From Luteibacter sp. OK325 (GTDB taxonomy: Bacteria > Pseudomonadota > Gammaproteobacteria > Xanthomonadales > Rhodanobacteraceae), in the NCBI RefSeq assembly GCF_003050935.1, contig NZ_QAOX01000016.1, positions 1 through 40,806 on the forward strand: a stretch of DNA of 40,806 nucleotides, given 5' to 3'. The translations under genes were made by a program, and so were the position numbers. Under the pieces are notes generated by a model. The model had not been told where the DNA came from. It worked only from the letters and a program-made list of their open reading frames with translations, and did no database searches. Below are positions 32,078 through 39,741 of the stretch, one piece after another (the stretch's first letter is position 1; every line of letters starts with the position of its first letter).

Positions 32078-33181
32078 ATGTCGCGGCCGTTCTTCCCCGC
32101 CATGGACCATGTACACATGGCGCACGCACTGCGCCTGGCCGAACGTGGCCTGCACACCACCCAGCCGAACCCGCGCGTGGGCTGCGTCATCGCGCGCGGC
32201 GAGACTGTGCTCGGTACCGGTTGGCATCCACGCGCCGGTGAGCCGCACGCGGAAGTATTCGCGCTGCGCGAAGCGGGCGAATCCGCACGTGGCGCCACCG
32301 CCTACGTCACCCTCGAACCCTGCGCACACCACGGACGCACACCGCCCTGTGCCGATGCCCTGATCGCCGCGGGCGTCGGACGCGTCGTCATCGCGCACGA
32401 AGACCCCTTCGATAAAGTCGATGGGGCCGGCATCGCAAAGCTGCGTGGCGCAGGTATCGGCGTGCAGGTGGGCCTGATGCGCGATGCGGCACGCGAATTG
32501 AACATCGGATTCTTCAGCCGCATCGAACGGCAACGTCCGTGGGTGCGGGTGAAGCTGGCGATGAGTCTGGACGGCCGCACCGCGCTCGCCGACGGTTCGT
32601 CGAAGTGGATCACCGGCGAGGCTGCGCGCGCGGACGTGCAGCGCTGGCGTGCGCGTTCTTCGGCCATCCTTTCCGCCAGCGGCACGGTGCTCGCCGACGA
32701 CCCGCACCTGACCGTGCGGCTGCCGGAGGGCGAGGCGTTCGTACCGCCGCTGCGCGCCATCGTCGACACACGACTGCGCACGCCGCCGCGCGCCCATGTG
32801 CTGGACGGCAACGCGCCCACGGTGCTGTTCCATGCGGAGGACGCACCGGTGGCTGCGCATCTGTCCGATGTCCCTCGAGCCACCATCCGCCGGGAGGAGG
32901 GTGGCGGCCTCGATCTTCGTGCCGTCCTTCACTGGCTGGCACGTCACGACATCAACGAAGTTCATGTCGAGGCAGGTCCGGTCCTGTGTGGCGCGTTGCT
33001 CGCCGCTGGACTGGCCGACGAATTACTGGTTTACATCGCACCGATCCTGCTCGGCCACACCGGCCGGCCCATGCTCAACCTGCCGCCGCTGGACGACATG
33101 GCCTCGCGCTGGAAGCTGCACACCGTCGACCGCCGCCAGGTCGGCGACGATATGCGCCTGCAGCTTCGCCCCGCTCCGTGA
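32078..33181 (+). CDS. ribD: Bifunctional riboflavin biosynthesis protein RibD (deaminase-reductase)
   Basis: A 367-residue enzyme for two steps after GTP ring opening. The N-terminal deaminase domain has zinc motif HAEV (57-60) and PCAHHGRTPPC (81-91, Cys82 and Cys91). The C-terminal NADPH reductase domain starts about residue 155 with VRVKLAMSLDGRTALADGSSKWITG, and ends with VHVEAGPVLCGALLAAGLADELLVYIAPILLG. A slightly earlier start than the conserved MDHVHMAHAL (Met9) is possible. It is separated from the other rib genes by an oxidoreductase and the FMN riboswitch, so it is not under that riboswitch. Confidence 0.96.
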   Translation: MSRPFFPAMDHVHMAHALRLAERGLHTTQPNPRVGCVIARGETVLGTGWHPRAGEPHAEVFALREAGESARGATAYVTLEPCAHHGRTPPCADALIAAGVGRVVIAHEDPFDKVDGAGIAKLRGAGIGVQVGLMRDAARELNIGFFSRIERQRPWVRVKLAMSLDGRTALADGSSKWITGEAARADVQRWRARSSAILSASGTVLADDPHLTVRLPEGEAFVPPLRAIVDTRLRTPPRAHVLDGNAPTVLFHAEDAPVAAHLSDVPRATIRREEGGGLDLRAVLHWLARHDINEVHVEAGPVLCGALLAAGLADELLVYIAPILLGHTGRPMLNLPPLDDMASRWKLHTVDRRQVGDDMRLQLRPAP

Positions 33182-34167
33182 CCGCCCTTTCCCACGTACG
33201 GTGGGGCATCGTGGGCTGCGGTGCGGTGACCGAGGTCAAGAGCGGCCCGGCATTCTCGAAGGTTCCCGATGCTTCGCTGGTTGCCGTCATGCGCCGTGAC
33301 GGCGAGAAGGCCCGTGACTATGCCGCGCGCCACGGCGTGCAGCGCTGGTACGACGATGCGGCGGCGTTGATTGCCGATCCTGACGTCGACGCCGTCTACA
33401 TTGCCACCCCGCCGTCGAGTCACCGCGAGTACGCGTTGATGGCTATCGCTGCCGGCAAGCCGGTTTATGTTGAGAAGCCCATGGCGATCGACCATGCGGA
33501 ATGCATGGCCATCGTCGAGGCGGGCAGGGCGGCCGGCGTGCCCGTTTTCGTCGCCTATTACCGTCGCATGCTGCCGCGTTTTCGCCGCATCGCGGCGCTT
33601 CTGGCCGAAGGCGCCATCGGCGTGCCGCGCCTGGTCAACGTCCTCCTGCACCACCCCTTCGAGGCGCGCTACCAGGACCCGGCCAACCTGCCGTGGACCG
33701 TGCGCCCCGAGCTTTCGGGCGGCGGCATCTTCGTCGACATCGGCTGCCATACGCTGGACATCCTCGATTTCCTGCTCGGCCCCATCGTCCAGGCGAGGGG
33801 CATGGTCTCGCACCAGATGGACGCCTATCCGGCCGAAGACACCGTGGCGATGGCGTTTTCATTCGGCTCCGGCGTGCTCGGTACCGGCTTATGGAACTTC
33901 TGCGCGGACCGACGGGAGGATCGCGTCGAGATCGTCGGTGACCGCGGGCGCCTGGTCTTCGCCACCTTCGGCGAGGGGCCGATCCGCCTGGAGGCGGGCG
34001 ATCGCGTCGAGGACATCCTTATCGCCAATCCCGCGCACATACAGCAGCCACTGATCGAATCCATCGTCGCGGAGCTGACCGGCAAGGGCGTCTGCCCCTC
34101 CACCGCCGAGACCGGGGCACGGACCAGCTGGGTAATGGACCAGGTGCTGAGACCCTGGCTCGTGTAG
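33178..34167 (+). CDS. Gfo/Idh/MocA-family oxidoreductase
   Basis: A 329-residue NAD(P)-dependent oxidoreductase. The N-terminal Rossmann fold has WGIVGCGAVTEV (9-20, GxGxxx), followed by AVYIATPPSSHREYA and the family hallmark EKP (99-101). The C-terminal alpha/beta domain has GGGIFVDIGCHTLDILDFLLG, with the catalytic-type aspartate-histidine motif. Such enzymes act on sugars, inositols or amino sugars; the substrate is unknown. The GTG start at 33178 overlaps the ribD stop (GTGA), giving translational coupling. The stop codon TAG is part of a REP arm (TGTAGGAG), suggesting the repeat truncated or defined the gene's end. Confidence 0.88.
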   Translation: MTALSHVRWGIVGCGAVTEVKSGPAFSKVPDASLVAVMRRDGEKARDYAARHGVQRWYDDAAALIADPDVDAVYIATPPSSHREYALMAIAAGKPVYVEKPMAIDHAECMAIVEAGRAAGVPVFVAYYRRMLPRFRRIAALLAEGAIGVPRLVNVLLHHPFEARYQDPANLPWTVRPELSGGGIFVDIGCHTLDILDFLLGPIVQARGMVSHQMDAYPAEDTVAMAFSFGSGVLGTGLWNFCADRREDRVEIVGDRGRLVFATFGEGPIRLEAGDRVEDILIANPAHIQQPLIESIVAELTGKGVCPSTAETGARTSWVMDQVLRPWLV

Positions 34168-34244
34168 GAGCCGATTCATCGGCGATGGGTGCTTGCCCCA
34201 GACTGGCCCGCTGCCGCGGGATCGCCGATGAATCGACTCCTACA
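34163..34244. repeat. REP-like inverted pair (ATTCAT flavour) at a gene end
   Basis: Arms at 34163-34186 and 34221-34244 facing each other. The inner part CCCGCTGCCGCGGG is shared with the pair at 789-871. The right arm has CGACTCC instead of CGGCTCC. The left arm supplies the stop codon of the oxidoreductase. The pair separates the ribD transcript from the riboswitch. Confidence 0.8.
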
Positions 34245-34336
34245 GGGGCGAGGGCGGGCTCACCGTTGCAATTTGACGGGCGGACCCCATGGTATCCTCC
34301 GCCGGCTGGCTCCCCTTGGGGGAACCGGCCTCCACA

Positions 34337-34483
34337 GCGTCTTCAGGGCGGGGCGAAACTCCCCACCGGCGGTAGGTTTCTGCAAGGAAACGAGCCCGCG
34401 AGCGCTTCCGGTTTTGGCCGGAAGGTCAGCAGATCCGGTCCGATGCCGGAGCCGACGGTTACAGTCCGGATGAAAGAAGACGG
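34337..34483 (+). ncRNA. FMN riboswitch (RFN element)
   Basis: The conserved RFN blocks are present in order: CTTCAGGGCGGGGCGAAACT, CCCCACCGGCGGTA, GAGCCCGCGAGC, GGTCAGCAGATCCGGT, and GCCGACGGTTACAGTCCGGA with TGAAAGAAGACG. The closing stem P1 pairs CGTCTTC (34338-34344) with GAAGACG (34476-34482). It should bind FMN and turn off the downstream riboflavin genes. It is followed by a terminator at 34497-34538 and then ribE. Confidence 0.97.
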
Positions 34484-34496
34484 CGCTCGCACGTTC

Positions 34497-34538
34497 CCCC
34501 CAAGGGACGAGCGACGCCATGCGCCTTGGGGCGTTTTT
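34497..34538 (+). terminator. Riboswitch expression-platform terminator
   Basis: CCCCAAGG (34497-34504) pairs with CCTTGGGG (34524-34531), with a loop of about 19 bases, followed by CGTTTTT. It lies 14 bases past the FMN aptamer, so FMN binding probably promotes transcription termination here. Confidence 0.8.
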
Positions 34539-34563
34539 CGCTCATTACCGCGGGAAACGTTTC

Positions 34564-34611
34564 ATGAAAATTCGTATCTGCACCATCGTCTCCCCGCAGG
34601 GAGGCTACTGA
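34564..34611 (+). CDS. Short leader ORF with a hairpin over the ribE ribosome site
   Basis: ATG 34564 opens MKIRICTIVSPQGGY and stops (TGA 34609-34611) one base before the ribE ATG. Inside it, GTCTCCC (34588-34594) pairs with GGGAGGC (34599-34605; one wobble) around loop CGCA, and the right arm is the ribE Shine-Dalgarno sequence GGGAGG. A ribosome translating the leader would open this hairpin and end next to the ribE start. The leader's own ribosome site (GGGA) is weak. No peptide function is claimed. Confidence 0.4.
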   Translation: MKIRICTIVSPQGGY

Positions 34612-34612
34612 C

Positions 34613-35254
34613 ATGTTCACCGGCATCATCCAGGCCGTCGGCCGCATTGCGCGGCTGGAACCTCGTGGCGGCGATGTCCGCCTCGTCGTCGACACCGCCG
34701 CGCTCGACATGGCCGATGTCGCCCTGGGCGACAGCATCTCGGTCTCCGGCGTCTGCCTGACCGTGATCGACTTCGACGCAAAGAGCTTCGCCGCCGACGT
34801 CTCCAACGAAACCCTCGCCCACACGACGCTCGGCAAGCACAAGGCCGGCGACACCGTGAACCTCGAAAAGGCCCTGCGCCTGGCCGACCGCCTGGGCGGT
34901 CACCTGGTCTCTGGCCACGTGGACGGTGCGGGCAAGGTCGTCTCCGTCGTCCCCGACGGCCGCTCGCTGCGCTGGACCTTCGAGGTGCCGTCCGACCTGG
35001 CGCGCTACATCGCCCACAAGGGCTCGGTCTGCATCGACGGCACCAGCCTGACCGTGAACGAAGTGAACGGCAACCGTTTCGGAGTGAACCTTATCCCCCA
35101 TACGGTGGAACATACGACGTTCGCCGCGCGTCGCCCCGGCGACGGCGTGAACATCGAAGTGGACGTAGTCGCCCGCTACATCGAACGGCTGCTCTCCAGT
35201 GGCGACACCCCGCGCCTCGACGAGGCCTTCCTGAAGCAACACGGCTTCGTCTGA
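34613..35254 (+). CDS. ribE: Riboflavin synthase, alpha chain
   Basis: A 213-residue enzyme that dismutates two lumazines to riboflavin. It shows the typical start MFTGIIQAVG and two lumazine-binding repeats: GDSISVSGVCLTV with SNETLAHTTL in the first half, and KGSVCIDGTSLTVNEV with IPHTVEHTTF in the second. GHLVSGHVDG lies between. The strong GGGAGG site is buried in a hairpin within a leader ORF. It is the first structural gene after the FMN riboswitch and is followed by ribBX after 12 bases. Confidence 0.97.
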   Translation: MFTGIIQAVGRIARLEPRGGDVRLVVDTAALDMADVALGDSISVSGVCLTVIDFDAKSFAADVSNETLAHTTLGKHKAGDTVNLEKALRLADRLGGHLVSGHVDGAGKVVSVVPDGRSLRWTFEVPSDLARYIAHKGSVCIDGTSLTVNEVNGNRFGVNLIPHTVEHTTFAARRPGDGVNIEVDVVARYIERLLSSGDTPRLDEAFLKQHGFV

Positions 35255-35266
35255 CCCGGACCTCCC

Positions 35267-36358
35267 ATGCCATTCAATACGATTCCTGAAATCCTCGAAG
35301 AGCTTCGCCAGGGCCGCATGGTCGTCATTCTCGATGACGAGGACCGCGAGAACGAAGGCGACATCGTCATGGCCGCCGAGAAGGTGCGCCCGGAAGACGT
35401 CAACTTCATGGTCCGCGAAGCGCGTGGCCTGCTGTGCCTTACGCTCACCGAGAAGCACACGCGCCAGCTCGGCCTCAAGCCGATGGTCAGCGACAACAAT
35501 TCGCCATACCACACCAACTTCACCGTCTCGATCGAGGCGGCGGAAGGGGTGACAACGGGTATTTCCGCACACGATCGCGCGCGCACCATCCAGGTGGCCG
35601 CGGCGGCGGACGCCAAGCCCACCGACATCACCATGCCCGGACACATCTTCCCGCTGACCGCGCAGGCGGGTGGCGTGCTCAGTCGTGCCGGCCACACCGA
35701 AGCCGGTTGTGACCTGGCCACGCTGGCGGGCATGCAGCCATCCGCGGTGCTGATCGAGATCCTGCACGACGACGGGTCGATGGCACGGCGTCCGGAGCTG
35801 GAGATTTTCGCCGCGAAGCATGGCCTCAAGATCGGCACGATCGCCGACCTGATCCGCTACCGCCTCGAAACCGAGAAGACGATCGAGCGGGTGCACGAAG
35901 AAGACGTGGACACCGAGTTCGGCGCGTTCCGCCTGGTTGCCTATCGCGATGGCATTCGTCGCGGCCTGCACTTCGCCCTGGTCCGCGGCGATGTCGCCAA
36001 CGGCGAGCCGGTGCTGACCCGCGTCCACGTGCGCAATACGCTCTCCGACGTGCTTCACCTCAAGCGCGACGACCTCGGCCAGACGGTCACCGAGGCCCTG
36101 CGCCGGATCGACGCCGAGCAGCGCGGCGTGCTGGTGGTGCTCTCCGGCGAAGACACGCCGGATGCCCTTCTGGCCCGCCTCAGGCGTGACGTCGCGCCGA
36201 TGCCGGCTCCGAAGGACGACCAGGAATGGCGCCAGACGGGCCTCGGCGCGCAGATCCTCGCGGACCTGGGGGTGAAGCGCCTCCGCGTCATCGGCACTCC
36301 GCGTAAGCTGGTCGGCATCGCGGGCTTCGGCCTGGAAGTGGTGGAGCAGGCTGGCTGA
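35267..36358 (+). CDS. ribBX: 3,4-dihydroxy-2-butanone 4-phosphate synthase with degenerate RibA domain (RibBX)
   Basis: A 363-residue fusion. Residues 1-200 are a complete RibB: DDEDRENEGD (23-32), SDNNSPYHTNFTVSIEA and RAGHTEAGCDLA (140-151). RibB forms the four-carbon unit of riboflavin from ribulose 5-phosphate. Residues about 207-363 resemble GTP cyclohydrolase II, but the zinc region reads RVHVRNTLSDVLHLKRDDLGQ (252-272). The normal motif there is RVHSEC...RCDCG, so the three cysteines are lost and this half should not act on GTP. Such proteins are described as RibBX in other gammaproteobacteria. It is second in the riboswitch operon, and its stop overlaps the ldcA start (TGATG). Confidence 0.9.
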   Translation: MPFNTIPEILEELRQGRMVVILDDEDRENEGDIVMAAEKVRPEDVNFMVREARGLLCLTLTEKHTRQLGLKPMVSDNNSPYHTNFTVSIEAAEGVTTGISAHDRARTIQVAAAADAKPTDITMPGHIFPLTAQAGGVLSRAGHTEAGCDLATLAGMQPSAVLIEILHDDGSMARRPELEIFAAKHGLKIGTIADLIRYRLETEKTIERVHEEDVDTEFGAFRLVAYRDGIRRGLHFALVRGDVANGEPVLTRVHVRNTLSDVLHLKRDDLGQTVTEALRRIDAEQRGVLVVLSGEDTPDALLARLRRDVAPMPAPKDDQEWRQTGLGAQILADLGVKRLRVIGTPRKLVGIAGFGLEVVEQAG

Positions 36359-37290
36359 TGACCCCGAGTTACGATATTCGCCTGATCGCTCCTTCCGGTT
36401 ATCCGCACAACCCCGACGCCATGGCTCGCGGCATCGCGCGCCTGGAAGAAGCCGGCCACCACGTGCAGGGCAAGGACGTCCTCGAACGCCGCGAGTTGCG
36501 CTTTGCGGGCAGTGACGCCGAGCGTGCCGCGGACATCAACGCGCTGGCCGACGTATCGAAGCCGCTGCCCGACGTGGCCCTTGCCATTCGCGGCGGATAC
36601 GGAGCGCATCCGTTGCTGCCCCTGCTCGACTACGACGGCCTGCGCAAGCGCCTCGGCGGCGCCCCGCTAGCCCTGGTCGGCCATAGCGACTTCACCGCCC
36701 TGCAGTGCGCGCTGTTCGCCCGTAGTGGGCTGGTGACCCTGGGCGGACCGATGCTGGGCGCCGATTTCGGCGCGCCCGAACTCGACGCGCAGACCTGGGA
36801 ACACTTCTGGGCAACGCTGGCGGCGGACGAAGGCCGCGCCACATGGAGCACGCCGGAAACCCGGGCCCTCGATGTCGAAGGGACGGTGTGGGGTGGCAAC
36901 CTGGCCATGCTCACCAGCCTCATAGGCTCGCCATTCTTCCCCCTGATCGAGGGCGGCATCCTCTTCGTCGAGGACATCGCCGAACCCGCCTACCGGGTCG
37001 AGCGGATGCTCTATCACCTGCTCCACGCCGGCGTGCTGGCGCGGCAGAAGGTGCTGGTCATTGGCGATTTCACCGGTTATCGGACCACCGAATACGACAA
37101 TGGCTACGACCTGGACGCCACCTTCGACCGGATCGCTGCCGCAGCCGGCATCCCGATCGTTCGCGGCCTGCCGTTCGGCCACGATGCGGCCAAGTTCACC
37201 CTGCCATTTGGCGCCCCGGGGCGGCTCATCGTCGCCGATGGGACGGCCGTGCTTACCTTCAACGGCCACCCCAGGCCGAAAACCCCGTAA
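36358..37290 (+). CDS. ldcA: LD-carboxypeptidase (family S66)
   Basis: A 310-residue serine peptidase that trims the terminal D-alanine from tetrapeptides of cell-wall peptidoglycan. Family motifs are LIAPSGYP near the start, AIRGGYGAHPLLPLLD (77-91), the nucleophile in VGHSDFTALQ (Ser110), then VWGGNLAMLTSLIGSP and the glutamate in LFVEDIAEPAYRVERMLYHL; the final histidine is in PFGHDAAKF. The predicted location is the cytoplasm (no signal peptide). The ATG overlaps the ribBX stop. Its presence inside the riboflavin operon, under the FMN riboswitch, has no obvious metabolic reason. Confidence 0.92.
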   Translation: MTPSYDIRLIAPSGYPHNPDAMARGIARLEEAGHHVQGKDVLERRELRFAGSDAERAADINALADVSKPLPDVALAIRGGYGAHPLLPLLDYDGLRKRLGGAPLALVGHSDFTALQCALFARSGLVTLGGPMLGADFGAPELDAQTWEHFWATLAADEGRATWSTPETRALDVEGTVWGGNLAMLTSLIGSPFFPLIEGGILFVEDIAEPAYRVERMLYHLLHAGVLARQKVLVIGDFTGYRTTEYDNGYDLDATFDRIAAAAGIPIVRGLPFGHDAAKFTLPFGAPGRLIVADGTAVLTFNGHPRPKTP

Positions 37291-37332
37291 AATAACCGGC
37301 CGCCAGCGGCCCGCCCGCCACAGGACTACCCC

Positions 37333-37800
37333 ATGAAGATCATCGAAGGCGATTTCGCCACCCCCAAGGGCCGCTTCGCCATCGTTGCCGGTCGTTTCAA
37401 CGCATTCGTCGTCGAGCCGCTGGTCGAGGGCGCGCGCGATGCGCTGGTTCGCCACGGCGTGAAAGAGGACGCGATCGACCTGATCCGCGTGCCGGGTGCG
37501 TTCGAAATCCCGCAGGCTGCCTACAAAATCGCCGGTTCGGGCAAGTACGCCGCCGTGCTCGGCCTGGGTGCGGTCATCCGCGGCTCGACCCCCCATTTCG
37601 ACTACGTTGCCGGCGAAGCCGCCAAGGGCCTCGGCCAGGCGGCCTACGCATCCGGCGTGCCGGTGTCGTTCGGCGTTCTCACCACCGACAGCATCGAGCA
37701 GGCCATCGAGCGTGCCGGTACCAAGGCCGGCAACAAGGGCGTGGACGCCGCCATGGTTGCCATCGAGATGGTCAACCTTTACGCGAAGCTTGGTAAATGA
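37333..37800 (+). CDS. ribH: 6,7-dimethyl-8-ribityllumazine synthase
   Basis: A 155-residue enzyme joining the RibD and RibB products. Motifs are [32 protein letters not shown] (52-63), [23 protein letters not shown] and [27 protein letters not shown], including the catalytic histidine in TPHFDYV. The order of conserved blocks and the length are standard for an icosahedral or pentameric synthase. It follows ldcA by 42 bases containing a short GC hairpin. Its stop overlaps the nusB start (ATGA). Confidence 0.97.
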   Translation: MKIIEGDFATPKGRFAIVAGRFNAFVVEPLVEGARDALVRHGVKEDAIDLIRVPGAFEIPQAAYKIAGSGKYAAVLGLGAVIRGSTPHFDYVAGEAAKGLGQAAYASGVPVSFGVLTTDSIEQAIERAGTKAGNKGVDAAMVAIEMVNLYAKLGK

Positions 37801-38246
37801 ACAACTCACCCCCGCACGGTATCGACCTCGCTGCACGCTCGCGTGCACGCCGCCGCGCCTTGCAGGCGCTGTACGCCTGGCAGGTCGGTGGCAGCAAGAT
37901 GGGTAATGTCATCGAGCAGTTCCGCCACGAGCAGGACATGGTCGTCGCGGATATCGAATACTTCGAGGACATCCTGCGCGGCGTGGAGAAGCACGTGAAG
38001 GAACTCGACGACGGCATCAAGCCCTTCGTCGACCGCGAGGTCTCGCAGATCGATCCCATCGAACTGTCGGCCCTGCGCATGGGTGCCTACGAGCTGAAGT
38101 ACCGCCCGGACGTGCCGTATCGCGTCGTGATCAACGAGGCCGTCGAAGCCACCAAGCGTTTCGGCGCGGATCATGGCCACAGCTATGTGAACGGTGTGCT
38201 CGACAAACTCGCGACCCATTGGCGTACGGCCGAGAAGCGATCCTGA
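37797..38246 (+). CDS. nusB: Transcription antitermination protein NusB
   Basis: A 149-residue all-helical protein that with S10 promotes antitermination in rRNA operons. Seen are the arginine-rich N-terminus [21 protein letters not shown], then [48 protein letters not shown] and the ending [11 protein letters not shown]. All are family hallmarks. It is coupled to ribH by a four-base overlap, the usual neighbour in proteobacteria. Confidence 0.97.
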   Translation: MNNSPPHGIDLAARSRARRRALQALYAWQVGGSKMGNVIEQFRHEQDMVVADIEYFEDILRGVEKHVKELDDGIKPFVDREVSQIDPIELSALRMGAYELKYRPDVPYRVVINEAVEATKRFGADHGHSYVNGVLDKLATHWRTAEKRS

Positions 38247-38281
38247 TCGTGCCGCGAATCCTCGCGGGCTAAGGAACCTGC

Positions 38282-39235
38282 ATGGAATTCGACCTGATCG
38301 AGCGCATTCGCCGGCACACCGAGGTCCACCGTGACGACGTGCTGACCGGCATTGGCGACGACGCCGCCGTCGTCGCCGTACCGGCCGGCCGCGAACTGGC
38401 CGTTGCCGTGGACACCCTCGTCGAAGGTGTCCATTTCCCCGTGGGAACCGCCGCCGCCGATATCGGCTGGAAGGCGCTGGCAGTGAATCTCTCCGACCTC
38501 GCCGCCATGGGTGCCACGCCGGCGTGGGCACTGCTCGCGCTGACCCTGCCCGACAGCGACGAAGCCTTCGTCGACGGACTGGCGCGCGGTTTCGCTGAAC
38601 TGGCCACGCCGCTGCGCCTTGCCCTCATCGGCGGCGACACGACGCGCGGGCCGCTCACCGTGACGGTGGCCGTGCACGGGTTCACTGCCCCAGGCGAAGC
38701 GCTTCTGCGCTCCGGCGCGCGCGTGGGCGACGTGGTGATGGTCACCGGTACGCTCGGCGACGCGGCTGCCGGTCTTCGCTGCCTCGCTGAGTCCGACGCT
38801 GCGCCCTATACGTCGCTCATCGAGCGCCTGAACCGGCCCACGCCACGCGTGGCGGCCGGTAACGGCCTTCGTGGTATCGCTACGGCATGTGTCGATGTCT
38901 CCGACGGCCTCGTGGCCGACCTCGGGCACATCTGCAAGGCCAGCGGTGTCGGCGCCGAAATCGATGCGGCCATGCTGCCGCGCTCGTCCGCGCTGCTTAC
39001 CCACTTCGACGATGCCGACACGATCGACTTCGCGCTGTCCGGCGGCGACGACTACGAACTGTGTTTCACCGTACCGGCCGATCGTGCCGGTGAGGTGTCC
39101 GCGAACATGGCTCGCCTGGGTGGCGGCGCGACGCGCATCGGTCGCATCGTCGAAGGCGGTGGCGTTCGCGTGCTGGGACTGGACGGCACCGAGCTGGTGT
39201 TGTCGCGAACGGGCTGGAATCACTTCGTCGCATGA
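38282..39235 (+). CDS. thiL: Thiamine-monophosphate kinase
   Basis: A 317-residue ATP-dependent kinase making thiamine diphosphate from the monophosphate. N-terminal GIGDDAAVV (23-31), AVDTLVEGVHF, NLSDLAAMGATP and GGDTTRG bind nucleotide and Mg2+. The C-terminal half has DVSDGLVADLGHI and SGGDDYELCFT, which completes the PurM-like fold. Start ATG 38282 is preceded by AAGGA. It lies 35 bases after nusB and its stop overlaps the pgpA start (ATGA). Confidence 0.96.
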   Translation: MEFDLIERIRRHTEVHRDDVLTGIGDDAAVVAVPAGRELAVAVDTLVEGVHFPVGTAAADIGWKALAVNLSDLAAMGATPAWALLALTLPDSDEAFVDGLARGFAELATPLRLALIGGDTTRGPLTVTVAVHGFTAPGEALLRSGARVGDVVMVTGTLGDAAAGLRCLAESDAAPYTSLIERLNRPTPRVAAGNGLRGIATACVDVSDGLVADLGHICKASGVGAEIDAAMLPRSSALLTHFDDADTIDFALSGGDDYELCFTVPADRAGEVSANMARLGGGATRIGRIVEGGGVRVLGLDGTELVLSRTGWNHFVA

Positions 39236-39732
39236 GCACGAAGTATGTTCTCGATGCCGACGATCGCCGCCGCCTGCTGGCGTCACCGGCAGGATGGATC
39301 GCCTGCGGCTTCGGCTCCGGTCTGGCGCCGAAGGCCCAGGGAACGTTCGGGTCACTGGCCGCCATCCTGCCGTGGCTGTTGCTGCGTGGCCTCTCCGTAC
39401 CGGCATGGTTTGGCGTCATCGTCGTCGCTTTCGCGATCGGCGTATGGGCCTGCAACGTGGCCGGGCGCATCCTTGGCGTGGACGATCACCGCAGCCTCGT
39501 GTGGGATGAATTCGTTGGACTATGGATCACCTTGCTGCCCGCGCTGGTTGCGCCATGGTGGGCGGTGATCGCCGGGTTCCTCCTGTTCCGCCTTTTCGAC
39601 GTCTGGAAGCCCTGGCCGATCGCGTGGTTCGACCGTCGCGTGAAGGGTGGTTTCGGCGTCATGCTCGATGACGTGATCGCCGGCCTCTTCGCCGGCGTCG
39701 TGCTTTACCTGGTCTTGCTGCTCGTTCGCTGA
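39232..39732 (+). CDS. pgpA: Phosphatidylglycerophosphatase A
   Basis: A 166-residue inner-membrane phosphatase that makes phosphatidylglycerol. Motifs are CGFGSGLAPKAQGTFGSLAA (25-44), DHRSLVWDEFVGLWIT (84-99, acidic metal ligands), and FRLFDVWKPWPIAWFDRRVKGGFGVMLDDVIAG near the end, with about four hydrophobic helices. It is linked to thiL by a four-base overlap, the standard gammaproteobacterial pair. Confidence 0.96.
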   Translation: MSTKYVLDADDRRRLLASPAGWIACGFGSGLAPKAQGTFGSLAAILPWLLLRGLSVPAWFGVIVVAFAIGVWACNVAGRILGVDDHRSLVWDEFVGLWITLLPALVAPWWAVIAGFLLFRLFDVWKPWPIAWFDRRVKGGFGVMLDDVIAGLFAGVVLYLVLLLVR

Positions 39733-39741
39733 GGAATCGCC

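Noticed and set aside
30255-32129. Antisense frame over glyA and nrdR (about 624 codons)
   Set aside because: It spans two well-conserved genes and their junction, has no motifs, and is explained by codon bias.
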